This document shows positions 6,931 to 13,956 of a stretch of DNA of 16,415 nt, piece after piece. The notes under the pieces were generated by a model, which was given only the letters and a program-made list of their open reading frames with translations, was not told the DNA's origin and did no database searches. The stretch spans positions 1-16,415 of the forward strand of contig JAFTLL010000007.1 in NCBI GenBank assembly GCA_017456015.1. Reading direction: 5' to 3'. The position numbers were made by a program, and so were the translations under genes. Position 1 is the stretch's first letter; every line of letters starts with the position of its first letter. This stretch comes from Clostridia bacterium. Its GTDB lineage: Bacteria > Bacillota_A > Clostridia > Oscillospirales > Acutalibacteraceae.

Positions 6931-7145
6931 CAGTTCAAACCTCCAATCACAAGAGCAACAGCAATAACCAGAACGATAGCCAGCAGAACGGGGAAGGGCT
7001 TCTTCTCGGTATTCTCATACAGAGCAGCGGTTTTCTGGTCATCGACAATGGCCTTCTGGTCGGCTGCCTCGGGGATAGTATCCTCAGTAGTACCAGCCCA
7101 GCCGCCATAAATGTCAGTCATAGCAAAGTTAATAGCACCAGCCAT
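6930..7145 (-). CDS. 71-residue C-anchored membrane protein
   Basis: It follows the capsid gene and has an AGGAGG site 9 nt before the ATG. The first ~48 residues are soluble and acidic (YGGWAGTTEDTIPEAADQ). A C-terminal helix (PVLLAIVLVIAVALVIGGL) ends the chain. This tail-anchored layout would let the soluble part contact the capsid shell and the helix sit in the inner membrane. The exact role is unknown. Confidence 0.72.
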   Translation of the reverse strand: MAGAINFAMTDIYGGWAGTTEDTIPEAADQKAIVDDQKTAALYENTEKKPFPVLLAIVLVIAVALVIGGLN

Positions 7146-7171
7146 AAAGTTTTTACCTCCTGTTTAGAATG

Positions 7172-7199
7172 AAGGGCGGCGGGAAACCCTACCGCCCTT
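7172..7199 (-). other. hairpin after the capsid gene
   Basis: AAGGGCGG at 7172-7179 pairs perfectly with CCGCCCTT at 7192-7199, and an inner GGG/CCC closes the loop. It lies between the capsid stop and the next ribosome site. No T run follows on the minus strand, so full termination is unlikely. It may protect the 3' end of capsid mRNA or lower expression of the downstream genes. Confidence 0.55.
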
Positions 7200-7217
7200 A
7201 TATTGATCGAATTGTTT

Positions 7218-8243
7218 TTAGCCAGCAATCAGGCGGCTCATCTTCTCGGAAACGATAGTGACCTTACCGGGAACGGAAGCGCTGAAACGCAGTGCAAACT
7301 CGGTAATGCGCTCGGTGTCCAGCAGGTCGCGAGAACCACCATAGGAAGCAGCCAGACCCTGCCAGTCAAAGGAGAAGAAATAAACGCCAGCGCCCATATC
7401 CATACCTACCTGCATAATGTTGAACTTTTTCAGCATATCGGGGCTGATAGAATAGGGAATATCGGCGGTATTCAGAACCAGCTCAATGTTGGAAGTGATT
7501 TCCTCGGCGGTCATGGGTTCGCCGTCGGCGTTTTCAAACTTAAAGACCATCTTACGATAAATCATACCAACAGGCAGCTTAATATAGTTCTGACCAGCGG
7601 TGAACACCTCGTTACGGGCATCGACAACCTTCAGCACGGACATATCGGGCAGATAGTTGGTATTGGCAGGAATGGAGAAAGAGTTACATTCCAGTTCCAC
7701 GGTAGCGCTAAAGTCGGTAGCGCCCTCGATGACGTTAGCGGGGTTAGCGGTATCAATGGTAACGGTGATGTTGGTCTCCTGATTCTGAGCCAGCACCAGA
7801 CCGACGGGGTCGCGGTAGTTCAGCACCAGAGGAATGTCCAGCATGAAATCGAAATTAGCACCATCGACAACACACAGGCCACCGACACCCATAGCAGCCA
7901 TCTCGGGATTAGTTGCGGGAATCAGTTTGGCAGCGGGAGACAGAGTGTTAATACGGGCCATCTGAGCGCCAGAAACAACCACGGGAGAGAAACCGTTGTT
8001 AAAGTCAACAGAGATTCGACGAATCAGGTCGTAAATGTCATAGCTGCCGGGAATCAGAGTGCCGCCAGTGACAGCGCCCTTCATACGCAGACGGAAACCT
8101 TCAACGATTCGGGCCTTGGGAACGGCGAACTCGACAGTCTGGGAAGGGCCGACAGACTTCTTGCCAATCATCTGGAAATGCTGGCGGGTTGCAGCGCCGA
8201 AAAGCTGGGCGCGCTGCTGGGCAGTCAGTTTATTTTCAGCCAT
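7218..8243 (-). CDS. major capsid protein, double jelly-roll type
   Basis: This 341-residue protein has the size of tectiviral major capsid proteins (Bam35 ~356, PRD1 ~394) and lies just after the packaging ATPase and two membrane peptides, as in GIL01/Bam35. An N-terminal helical arm (TAQQRAQLFGAATRQHFQM) precedes beta-rich sequence in two halves: ~37-200 (PSQTVEFAVPKARIVEGFRL, IRRISVDFNNGFSP) and ~205-341 (NYIKLPVGMIYRKMVFKFE, ITEFALRFSASVPGKV). The halves fit two jelly-rolls joined by a linker. It should form pseudo-hexagonal trimers of an icosahedral shell. No signal peptide or membrane helix. The fold is assigned from context and pattern, not alignment. Confidence 0.82.
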   Translation of the reverse strand: MAENKLTAQQRAQLFGAATRQHFQMIGKKSVGPSQTVEFAVPKARIVEGFRLRMKGAVTGGTLIPGSYDIYDLIRRISVDFNNGFSPVVVSGAQMARINTLSPAAKLIPATNPEMAAMGVGGLCVVDGANFDFMLDIPLVLNYRDPVGLVLAQNQETNITVTIDTANPANVIEGATDFSATVELECNSFSIPANTNYLPDMSVLKVVDARNEVFTAGQNYIKLPVGMIYRKMVFKFENADGEPMTAEEITSNIELVLNTADIPYSISPDMLKKFNIMQVGMDMGAGVYFFSFDWQGLAASYGGSRDLLDTERITEFALRFSASVPGKVTIVSEKMSRLIAG

Positions 8244-8261
8244 TGTAAATCATCCTTTCTT

Positions 8262-8399
8262 TTAGACACCCTCGGCCACAGTGGACACGACGGGGATATT
8301 GTACTGAGTGGCAACCTTCTTAATAGCATAAATCATGCACATAGTCACCAGAGTGGAAACCAGAGTGGAAATCCACCAATTGATAGAGAAAACATTCAT
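8262..8399 (-). CDS. 45-residue membrane peptide upstream of the capsid gene
   Basis: The ATG at 8399 follows AAGGAGGT at good spacing. The translation starts MNVFSINWWISTLVSTLVTM, with one membrane helix, then IKKVATQYNIPVVSTVAEGV. The middle and tail resemble the next peptide upstream (KVIAVKYPIDGL), so the two may be paralogues. It is a likely virion-membrane protein. Confidence 0.75.
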   Translation of the reverse strand: MNVFSINWWISTLVSTLVTMCMIYAIKKVATQYNIPVVSTVAEGV

Positions 8400-8421
8400 G
8401 GTATTTTTACCTCCTTAAAAA

Positions 8422-8562
8422 TTATGCACCAGCCTGAATAATGTCAGACAGGCCGTCAATAGGATATTTCACGGCGATGACTTTCGCCACCACAGAGAAA
8501 ACGATACAAACCAGCCAAATCAAGAAAATGTTCTTGAGGCCTACGCCCGCAAACTTGTCCAT
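8422..8562 (-). CDS. 46-residue membrane peptide between ATPase and capsid genes
   Basis: The ATG at 8562 follows GGGGGTGA. The translation starts MDKFAGVGLKNIFLIWLVCI and continues into VFSVVAKVIAVKYPIDGL and a short polar end. It has one membrane helix. The xxKxxAxxYxI segment after the helix recurs in the neighbour at 8262-8399. It may be a membrane or vertex component for packaging, judging only by position. Confidence 0.72.
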   Translation of the reverse strand: MDKFAGVGLKNIFLIWLVCIVFSVVAKVIAVKYPIDGLSDIIQAGA

Positions 8563-8576
8563 TATCTCACCCCCTT

Positions 8577-9233
8577 TTAGAGTTTCAATGTCCATTTGCG
8601 AATGGTTTCGGGATTTTCGCCCTCATTGTAATACCAGAAATGATACTTCGGGGGCGGTTCTAAGAGCAACCGACAACCCGTAACATCTGCCATCTTCTTT
8701 CGGTCTTGTTCGTTGTTCATACGGAATACGAAAAAATGTTGACAGTTCGCAATACAAATCGGCGGTATACCCATAGGGCGCTGGGTACATAATGTAACCG
8801 TCGCCTTACGCGAACGGCCCGAAACCAAGATAGCCTTTAGGAAAGGCGGGTATCTCTGGGCCGATTCACAAAACAACATGGTTTCATCAATCCACAAGCG
8901 CATATAACCTTCATCATAGACATATTTACAAAGTTCGTCATATGTCTCAAGGTTCTGTTCTTCAAAGGGTGGAACATAGATGATTTTGTTAAACTCGGAA
9001 CGCTTCACGGCTTCCAAGCTATGCACAACCTCAAAATCTTCACCCTCTACCAGCCCGCGCCATACGGGTTCACCATCACGGCGGCGGGAAAAGGTATCGT
9101 CCTTAATATCGATCTTGATAACCGTTTCGGGAGCGCCCGCCGTGTAAACATCGGCAAGCACACTTTTACCAGAGCCAGTACCGCCACAAATAAAACAGTG
9201 TTCACTGTCTTTAATAGTGGACAGATTAGGCAT
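8577..9233 (-). CDS. genome-packaging ATPase, FtsK/HerA (A32/P9-like)
   Basis: It pumps the viral DNA into the preformed membrane-lined capsid. The Walker A loop is GGTGSGKS (residues 17-24), Walker B is LWIDE near residue 107, and the sensor-type segment RKATVTLCTQRP follows, as in tectiviral packaging ATPases. At 218 residues it has the family length. I chose the ATG at 9233 because it overlaps the upstream stop (ATGCCTAA) and has GAGGG at 9 nt. A TTG at 9257 would add eight residues. Its place just before the capsid gene matches GIL01/Bam35. Confidence 0.93.
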   Translation of the reverse strand: MPNLSTIKDSEHCFICGGTGSGKSVLADVYTAGAPETVIKIDIKDDTFSRRRDGEPVWRGLVEGEDFEVVHSLEAVKRSEFNKIIYVPPFEEQNLETYDELCKYVYDEGYMRLWIDETMLFCESAQRYPPFLKAILVSGRSRKATVTLCTQRPMGIPPICIANCQHFFVFRMNNEQDRKKMADVTGCRLLLEPPPKYHFWYYNEGENPETIRKWTLKL

Positions 9234-9426
9234 TTTCCGCGCCCTCGATATATGCAAGTTTTTCGCGGATTCTGGTAATCAGGTTATCAATATCTTCCTC
9301 GGGGATATTCTCAAGAGAAGGTCGGAAGGACGGCAGCAGCATTGACAGCATCATTTTGTGCTGGGGCGGGAGCAGGTTTAGAATCTCTTCTATTACCTCC
9401 ATCACTCTTGCTTTCTTGTCTGACAA
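9226..9426 (-). CDS. 66-residue helical protein, TTG start, overlaps both neighbours
   Basis: The TTG at 9426 has GGAGGTG at 8 nt. The protein (VMEVIEEILNLLPPQHKMML, then IPEEDIDNLITRIREKLAYI) is predicted helical and soluble. It overlaps the 3' end of the 9311-10018 gene by 116 bp in another frame and the ATPase start by 8 bp, so translation with the ATPase is probably coupled. It may be an ATPase partner. I recognise no family. Confidence 0.65.
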   Translation of the reverse strand: MSDKKARVMEVIEEILNLLPPQHKMMLSMLLPSFRPSLENIPEEDIDNLITRIREKLAYIEGAENA

Positions 9427-10018
9427 GCTTCACACCTCCATTTTTTTCAAGTTTCTTTTTCTTCTGCTGGTCGTTGTAGACTAACAGGCGGGGAATCATT
9501 ACCACCAAGCAAGCAGTTACAAGGGAAATTGCATCGGAGTATTCGCCAGCCTTAGACAGCGTTTCACTCTTTGCAATCATGTTAGCAAGGGGTGTAGCAA
9601 TCTGCATTGCCTCAGGCTGAGAAAGTGCGAACATTTCAAGGCCGGGGCGCGAGGCGGTAATGGTGGAAACGGAGAGAATCAGAGCGCTAATCTGTTCGGC
9701 GTTGAAACCGGAATTATTAGGCTGTTTCTTTGCGGGGGTTTTCTTTCTCCGTTGCTGTTTCTGGGGAGCGTTAGGCGCGGGGGCCTTCGCTTCATCGGGG
9801 GCAGACTTTACAGGAGCCAGTCCAGCAGCTTTCTCTTTTTCTTCGGTTCGGGCTGCGGGGGTTCGGGTTCCGTTTCCGTTGTCGGTTCGGGCTGCGGGGG
9901 CTGCGGGGGCTGCGGTACGGGAATCTCGTTGCTGGTTTCCTCGGGCTGCTGCGGGTTCAGTGCTTCGGACAGGCGGGAGGTTAAGTCCTCCATTGTTTTT
10001 TGCAAGTTCGTTGCCCAT
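9311..10018 (-). CDS. 235-residue protein with disordered basic N-terminus and helical core
   Basis: Residues ~1-102 are low-complexity (Ala, Pro, Arg, Lys, Gln). Residues ~103-190 form a helical, partly hydrophobic domain (FNAEQISALILSVSTITASR, SLVTACLVVMIPRLLVY). A second basic, disordered tail ends the chain. The ATG at 10018 has AAAGGAGG at 10 nt, and no other in-frame ATG, GTG or TTG lies before the core domain, so the start is forced. As a result the first 211 bp are also read in another frame by the gene at 9808-10068. The basic tails suggest binding of DNA or capsid during assembly, which is inference. The family is unknown. Confidence 0.72.
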   Translation of the reverse strand: MGNELAKNNGGLNLPPVRSTEPAAARGNQQRDSRTAAPAAPAARTDNGNGTRTPAARTEEKEKAAGLAPVKSAPDEAKAPAPNAPQKQQRRKKTPAKKQPNNSGFNAEQISALILSVSTITASRPGLEMFALSQPEAMQIATPLANMIAKSETLSKAGEYSDAISLVTACLVVMIPRLLVYNDQQKKKKLEKNGGVKLVRQESKSDGGNRRDSKPAPAPAQNDAVNAAAVLPTFS

Positions 10019-10068
10019 TCTGGGGTGGCCTCCTTTTCGGGTTCGTGGGTTTTGGTTTCTTCACTCAT
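9808..10068 (-). CDS. 86-residue acidic, Pro-rich protein with basic tail; first late gene
   Basis: I chose the ATG at 10068 because AAGGAGG lies 8 nt upstream. An ATG at 10095 is about where transcription should begin and has no ribosome site. A helical part (TPEWATNLQKTMEDLTSRLS) is followed by repeats of PQPP and PEPxxE and a basic end (PKKKRKLLDWLL). The acidic body with a basic tip resembles scaffolding proteins in general layout, but I cannot identify a family. Most of the gene lies inside the next one in a different frame. Confidence 0.7.
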   Translation of the reverse strand: MSEETKTHEPEKEATPEWATNLQKTMEDLTSRLSEALNPQQPEETSNEIPVPQPPQPPQPEPTTETEPEPPQPEPKKKRKLLDWLL

Positions 10069-10101
10069 CGGTAAAGCCTCCTTACTTCCTTTCATGTCTA
10101 T

Positions 10102-10144
10102 ATTATAAACCCTTCATTTACGGGGCATAAGCTAACATATGTTA
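10102..10144 (-). promoter_or_regulatory. late promoter with LexA-like operator
   Basis: On the minus strand TATAAT lies at 10107-10102. The hexamer at the proper -35 distance (TTATGC, 10130-10125) is poor. Just upstream is the 12-bp perfect palindrome TAACATATGTTA (10133-10144), centred near -43.5 from the expected start at about 10095. It is close to the Gram-positive LexA box core GAACATATGTTC. A weak -35 with a site at this distance is typical of an activator-dependent promoter. Confidence 0.7.
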
Positions 10145-10151
10145 CAAAATG

Positions 10152-10179
10152 AAAAAGCCGGGTCATGAAACCCGGCTTT
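10152..10179 (-). terminator. terminator after the replication operon
   Basis: The minus strand reads AAAGCCGGGT, loop TTCATG, ACCCGGCTTT, then TT. That is a 10-bp perfect stem running into five T's. The stop codon of the LexA-like gene lies at the stem-loop border. It separates the replication unit from the late promoter. Confidence 0.85.
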
Positions 10180-10387
10180 CATCGCGCACTACAATAGACC
10201 TTGCAACCCGCGGCGTATAGGAGATATAACCCTTACGCACAAGGTTGTCAATATGTCGTACTACAGTTGGTTGTGAAAGGTAAACCCCCTTGCATATGTC
10301 GCGGATAGAGGGGGAAAACCCGTTTTTGTTTTGATAGTCGATGATAAAAAGTAATACTTCTTTTTGCCTGTCTGTTAACTCTGTCAT
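10163..10387 (-). CDS. LexA-like winged-helix regulator without peptidase domain
   Basis: The 74 residues match the LexA N-terminal DNA-binding domain: LTDRQKEVLLFIIDYQNKNG, FSPSIRDICKGVYLSQPTVV as helix-turn-helix, and GYISYTPRVARSIVV as the wing. LexA is normally ~200 residues with a Ser/Lys self-cleaving domain, which is absent here, so RecA cannot trigger its cleavage. GGAGGG lies 6 nt before the ATG, inside the end of the polymerase gene, so it is co-expressed with replication. In GIL01 a phage LexA homologue in this position activates the late promoter (from memory). The palindrome at 10133-10144 is the obvious candidate target here. Confidence 0.88.
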   Translation of the reverse strand: MTELTDRQKEVLLFIIDYQNKNGFSPSIRDICKGVYLSQPTVVRHIDNLVRKGYISYTPRVARSIVVRDESRVS

Positions 10388-10390
10388 GGT

Positions 10391-12397
10391 CTACCCTCCA
10401 AAAAGATTAGGCCCCTCTGGGGGATTATCGAATACATCGAATGTAAAGGAATCGAAATGGTCAAGGCTTTCCATATGCCACGCGGTAGAGTGATTCGTAG
10501 TAAAATCAATATCCCGTTTCTGTTTCAAACCAAGATTGATATGTTTATCGATTACATTAAAAGTATTCGGGTCACGGTGGTTTTTCTGGGCCACCGATAG
10601 AGAAGGAAGGCTTTGCCGCCCTTCCTCAATAATAATTTTTCCGTATTCCTTCCGGGCCAGCATACCCGCGAGTTTTTGGTAGTCTTTCAATTTAAGTTCT
10701 GCTTGCTTTGCTTTTGTGATACCCTTAAACTTGATTGTTTCCTTACCCTTTTCGGTAACAAGATGGTAAACTTTCGGCTGTACGAAAATCGCACTATAAA
10801 TAATGTGTTCCACATCCCATTTACCCAAGTCGTAGGCGTGGGTCATTTCGGGCGGCATTGGCTTTTCGCAGACGATAGAATCGGTATCGCAATAATAGAT
10901 TTCTCCCACTTCGGCCTGTTTCCGCATAGCATCTAATAATACAAGGCGGGCGTAGCTGGTGATATAGGCCGCGACTTGTACCTGTATGGTATCGGTTAGC
11001 ACATTGTCGAAAATCTCAAGATAACCCATTTCCTCGTTGCAATAAATAAATCGATCATTGTCTTTCCATTTATCCAAAAGGGAAATATCGCGCAGGGCCG
11101 TCTTATCATCCCGGCGGGTAGCCGTCCAGCCATAAGCACAATTTAGAATCAGTTTTGCGAGGGCTGTTAGAGCCGCGTTTCCGCTGCGCTTACCCTCGGT
11201 TTTCATTTCGTAGAAATACAGAACAAAATCCTTGAATATGGGGGCGGTTTTCTTAAACCATATTGTTTCCTCAATGTTTTCCACAATAACCCCACAGTTA
11301 TCCACAGCGTACTTTAATTCTGTAAATGTCCAAGAGCCGCGCACATGGCCCGTCACGAAAGCCAGCTTACCCAGCTTTACCGGGAGGGGCGGGATTTTCT
11401 GGGGAGGTATGTATACCTCGGCTTTGATAAAGCCCAGACCTTCCCCAAACTCACACCATTTTTCCCAATTATGTTTACACAGGCGCTTGTCGTGTTCGTA
11501 CTCTGGGTAGCCTATCGGTAATTCATTCTGCATAACGAAAGGGTATTCACTGTTAACATCGTTGTAAAACGCTGCTGGGCTTCCGTCCTCTTTCGGGAAA
11601 CAATAGGGCGTGAAAACTTCGGTTCTACCGCCCGCGTATGATTCGCGTATTTTGGCCTCGCACTCAAGATATGAAATCTCGGCCCATTTCATTTTCTTTT
11701 CGCTCGACCAAGCTTTATTACTTGTTAGGAGTTCATACCCGGTTTTGTTGCTGCCATCTACACCAAAAGTTCGCCCCTTATGTCCATACTTGAAAAGATA
11801 CTTGGACATGGAGGCAGTAGATAAGATTTTGACGAAATCGGCTAAAGGTATCCCGGAAACCTCCATTAATTTCTGAATCAGTTCATACAGCGCGATTACA
11901 TCGAAACCCAGATACTTTAAGTATATCGGGTCATCAGGGTCGCAGCGGTTCAGAAAATCGACATGGTTTTCATATTGGCCCGGGTAGGCTTTCTGTACTT
12001 CCTCCCACAAATCCACTTTACCGTGTTCAAGGTCGAAATCCTTTGACAGCTTCGCAAGTGATAAGGGGAGGATTTTGAAACTGTCATGTATGGTATATTT
12101 TACGCAGGTCACACGGGCGTATTTCATACCGATTTTGCGGGTAGTGTTCCACAGGATATTACCCCGCTCGAATATCTCGGGAATCTTTCTCAAGTCAAAA
12201 TCGGCGTTGTGGATATAGATATGAGGTAAAAACCCCATATCATAATACCAATCTATTCGCTTTACTACATCTTTGAAAGTATAGCCGTATGTTACCTCTT
12301 GCCCGTCGTAAATGGCAATACGCTTCAAAGGGCCATCAAGCCCGATTGTTTCAGTGTCCAGCGTTATAATAAGTGGTTCGCGTTTCTTTCTGGGCAT
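10391..12397 (-). CDS. family B DNA polymerase, protein-primed type
   Basis: It replicates the linear genome from a protein primer. The 3'-5' exonuclease has ExoI D14-T-E16, ExoII N64-x3-D68 (HNADFD) and ExoIII Y162-x3-D166. The YAGG linker motif is at ~254. The polymerase motifs are DVNSEYP (280-286), K415-x3-N419-x2-YG (KLILNCAYG) and YCDTDS (D504, D506), with KFKG at ~556. All catalytic acids are present. At 668 residues it is near the size of the Bam35 and GIL01 enzymes (~735). It follows the putative terminal protein by 16 bp and the LexA-like gene follows it by 3 bp, the standard order in Gram-positive tectiviruses. Confidence 0.95.
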   Translation of the reverse strand: MPRKKREPLIITLDTETIGLDGPLKRIAIYDGQEVTYGYTFKDVVKRIDWYYDMGFLPHIYIHNADFDLRKIPEIFERGNILWNTTRKIGMKYARVTCVKYTIHDSFKILPLSLAKLSKDFDLEHGKVDLWEEVQKAYPGQYENHVDFLNRCDPDDPIYLKYLGFDVIALYELIQKLMEVSGIPLADFVKILSTASMSKYLFKYGHKGRTFGVDGSNKTGYELLTSNKAWSSEKKMKWAEISYLECEAKIRESYAGGRTEVFTPYCFPKEDGSPAAFYNDVNSEYPFVMQNELPIGYPEYEHDKRLCKHNWEKWCEFGEGLGFIKAEVYIPPQKIPPLPVKLGKLAFVTGHVRGSWTFTELKYAVDNCGVIVENIEETIWFKKTAPIFKDFVLYFYEMKTEGKRSGNAALTALAKLILNCAYGWTATRRDDKTALRDISLLDKWKDNDRFIYCNEEMGYLEIFDNVLTDTIQVQVAAYITSYARLVLLDAMRKQAEVGEIYYCDTDSIVCEKPMPPEMTHAYDLGKWDVEHIIYSAIFVQPKVYHLVTEKGKETIKFKGITKAKQAELKLKDYQKLAGMLARKEYGKIIIEEGRQSLPSLSVAQKNHRDPNTFNVIDKHINLGLKQKRDIDFTTNHSTAWHMESLDHFDSFTFDVFDNPPEGPNLFGG

Positions 12398-12413
12398 ACC
12401 GCACCACCCCTAA

Positions 12414-13388
12414 TTAAATATCGATTTCCTCCATGAAAGGAAGGTTGCAAACCTCGCAATAACGCTTTAACTCTTGCGCGCCAGCTATAGCCATATGGTT
12501 TGTAGTCTGGTGGGTGACAATGTGCAGCAGTTCGAGAAAGTCTCGCTTGCTCCACACATTCGATACAGTCACCTTGCTATAGCGCCGCTGGTCTAACTTC
12601 AAGTGTTTGGGGTTCATATCGTAACCCCGTTTATACATCTGGGCGGCTTTATGTTCCATGACAGACTTACCGCCCATATCGATAGTGAAAACACCCTGCA
12701 TACCCGCGCTTCCGTCTACATCAAGTTTACATTCATGTAATCGATCATTGATTAACTCTATCAATCTTTCATCGGAAACCGCGCTCAAATCCTCCCGATA
12801 TAAGCCGTGGACAGTTTCAGCGAAACCCACATATAAATATCGTTCGGCGGTAAACTTAATATTAGAGTTTACAGGCGGGCGTTTTTTGCTGCCGCTTGTT
12901 CCCCGGGTTTTGTGTCCGTCGGGGGTTTCCAAACCGGGATACTTTGCCGCCAGCTTATCCCAACCTAAACGCAGGTCGGATTTTGTATAGGTAACGCCCA
13001 GACTTTCGAGGGCTTGTTCCTTTAGCGCTTTACGCTTGATTTCTGCCAGTTGTTTTGACGATAGATTTTCAAACTGTTTTGTATACAGTTTATCCCGTTG
13101 TATAATGTTCTTAGGTATACCCGCCTCAACCATCTTTTTAGTACGGCGGTCGCGGTCGGCTTTTCGTTTCTCGGCGGCTTTATATGCTCCCGCCTTTTTC
13201 TTTGCCTCTTTGGTCGAGAGGTTTTTGAGGTCTTTTTGGGAATATCCTTTTTCGGATAATACTATGTTGCTGGCCTTGCGTTCTTCTACCCGCTGGGCCT
13301 TTATTTCTTTTGAGGTAAAACCCTGCTGTTTTTTGAGGGCTGTTTCTTGCTTTTTGAGGTTCTTTTTCCTTTGTCGTTTATTAGCCAT
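12414..13388 (-). CDS. putative terminal protein (replication primer)
   Basis: This 324-residue protein is assigned by position directly upstream of the protein-primed polymerase and by its character. Residues ~1-150 are extremely basic and helical (KRQRKKNLKKQETALKKQQG, KAAEKRKADRDRRTKKM). A C-terminal domain has several tyrosines (AERYLYVGFAETVHGLYRED, QRRYSKVTVSNVWSKRD) that could carry the priming hydroxyl. Terminal proteins diverge too fast for recognition by eye. PRD1 and Bam35 proteins are shorter (~250). It could instead be another DNA-binding replication factor. The ribosome site is AAGGGGCG, 6 nt before the ATG. Confidence 0.68.
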   Translation of the reverse strand: MANKRQRKKNLKKQETALKKQQGFTSKEIKAQRVEERKASNIVLSEKGYSQKDLKNLSTKEAKKKAGAYKAAEKRKADRDRRTKKMVEAGIPKNIIQRDKLYTKQFENLSSKQLAEIKRKALKEQALESLGVTYTKSDLRLGWDKLAAKYPGLETPDGHKTRGTSGSKKRPPVNSNIKFTAERYLYVGFAETVHGLYREDLSAVSDERLIELINDRLHECKLDVDGSAGMQGVFTIDMGGKSVMEHKAAQMYKRGYDMNPKHLKLDQRRYSKVTVSNVWSKRDFLELLHIVTHQTTNHMAIAGAQELKRYCEVCNLPFMEEIDI

Positions 13389-13412
13389 ATGTTACGCCCC
13401 TTAGATATAACG

Positions 13413-13444
13413 AAAAAAGGTGGAGGGTTTGACCTCCACCTTTT
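13413..13444 (-). terminator. strong hairpin terminator or attenuator between SSB and terminal protein genes
   Basis: The minus strand reads AAAAGGTGGAGG, loop of six, CCTCCACCTTTT with six T's in the run: a 12-bp stem. I see no good promoter between it and the terminal protein gene, so the replication genes probably depend on read-through. That would hold terminal protein and polymerase below SSB level. Confidence 0.82.
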
Positions 13445-13455
13445 AAGGTCGGATG

Positions 13456-13956
13456 TTACATTTCGATTTTCAGAGTAGTAACCTTGTTGTTACCGTTGCG
13501 GGTCTGCTTCTGGATAGCCTTAACCTTGACAGGCTCAGTCCATGTATCGGGCTGGCCGAAAATCTGAAGGATACGGGAAACGGCGTTGGCTACACCGTTG
13601 GAAACGGCCTCATAAGAGAAGCCCTTGTCATCAACCAGCACCACTCGCAGCGCTTCAATCATTTCCCCGGTGTTTTCATCCAACAGGGTGATGGGGTGGG
13701 CCACAATGTTACGCAGCGCGATAACATCACCGATACACTCGGACAGCTTCTTGTCAGGGCTGTTAACCGTGTTAAAGATAGCGGCCTTGCTCTTCATGCT
13801 GCCATCGTCCTTGATGGAGCAATACATAGCAGTTTCGGCGGGGTTAATCAGTTCGCTAACAGTAATAGCGTTAAAACCGTTATCGCGGGCAACCTCCACC
13901 AGTGCGGTAGAATCGGTTACGACTTCGGCCTGTACTTTGTTAATCTGTTCACTCAT
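13456..13956 (-). CDS. putative single-stranded DNA-binding protein
   Basis: The 166-residue protein contains FNAITVSELINPAETAMYCS, SPDKKLSECIGDVIALRNIV, RVVLVDDKGFSYEAVSNGVA and ILQIFGQPDTW. I recognise this as the pattern of a small ssDNA-binding-type protein in Firmicutes phages and mobile elements. It is recalled, not aligned. Coating displaced single strands fits strand-displacement replication by the polymerase downstream. The ATG overlaps the upstream stop by 8 bp (ATGAGTGA) and has AAAGGAG, so it is coupled to the HTH gene. Confidence 0.6.
   Translation of the reverse strand: MSEQINKVQAEVVTDSTALVEVARDNGFNAITVSELINPAETAMYCSIKDDGSMKSKAAIFNTVNSPDKKLSECIGDVIALRNIVAHPITLLDENTGEMIEALRVVLVDDKGFSYEAVSNGVANAVSRILQIFGQPDTWTEPVKVKAIQKQTRNGNNKVTTLKIEM

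Noticed and set aside
7203..8441. 412-codon open frame on the plus strand opposite the capsid gene
   Set aside because: It mirrors the capsid gene, lacks a ribosome site and its product (His/Gly/Asn-rich) looks like antisense translation. The minus frame has correct context on both sides.
10068..10095. Longer start of the first late gene at 10095
   Set aside because: The ATG coincides with the predicted transcription start and has no ribosome site. AAGGAGG precedes the ATG at 10068.
13380..13392. Second TAACATATG site at the terminal protein start codon
   Set aside because: Only one half of the palindrome is present and it coincides with the ribosome site and ATG, so chance is more likely.
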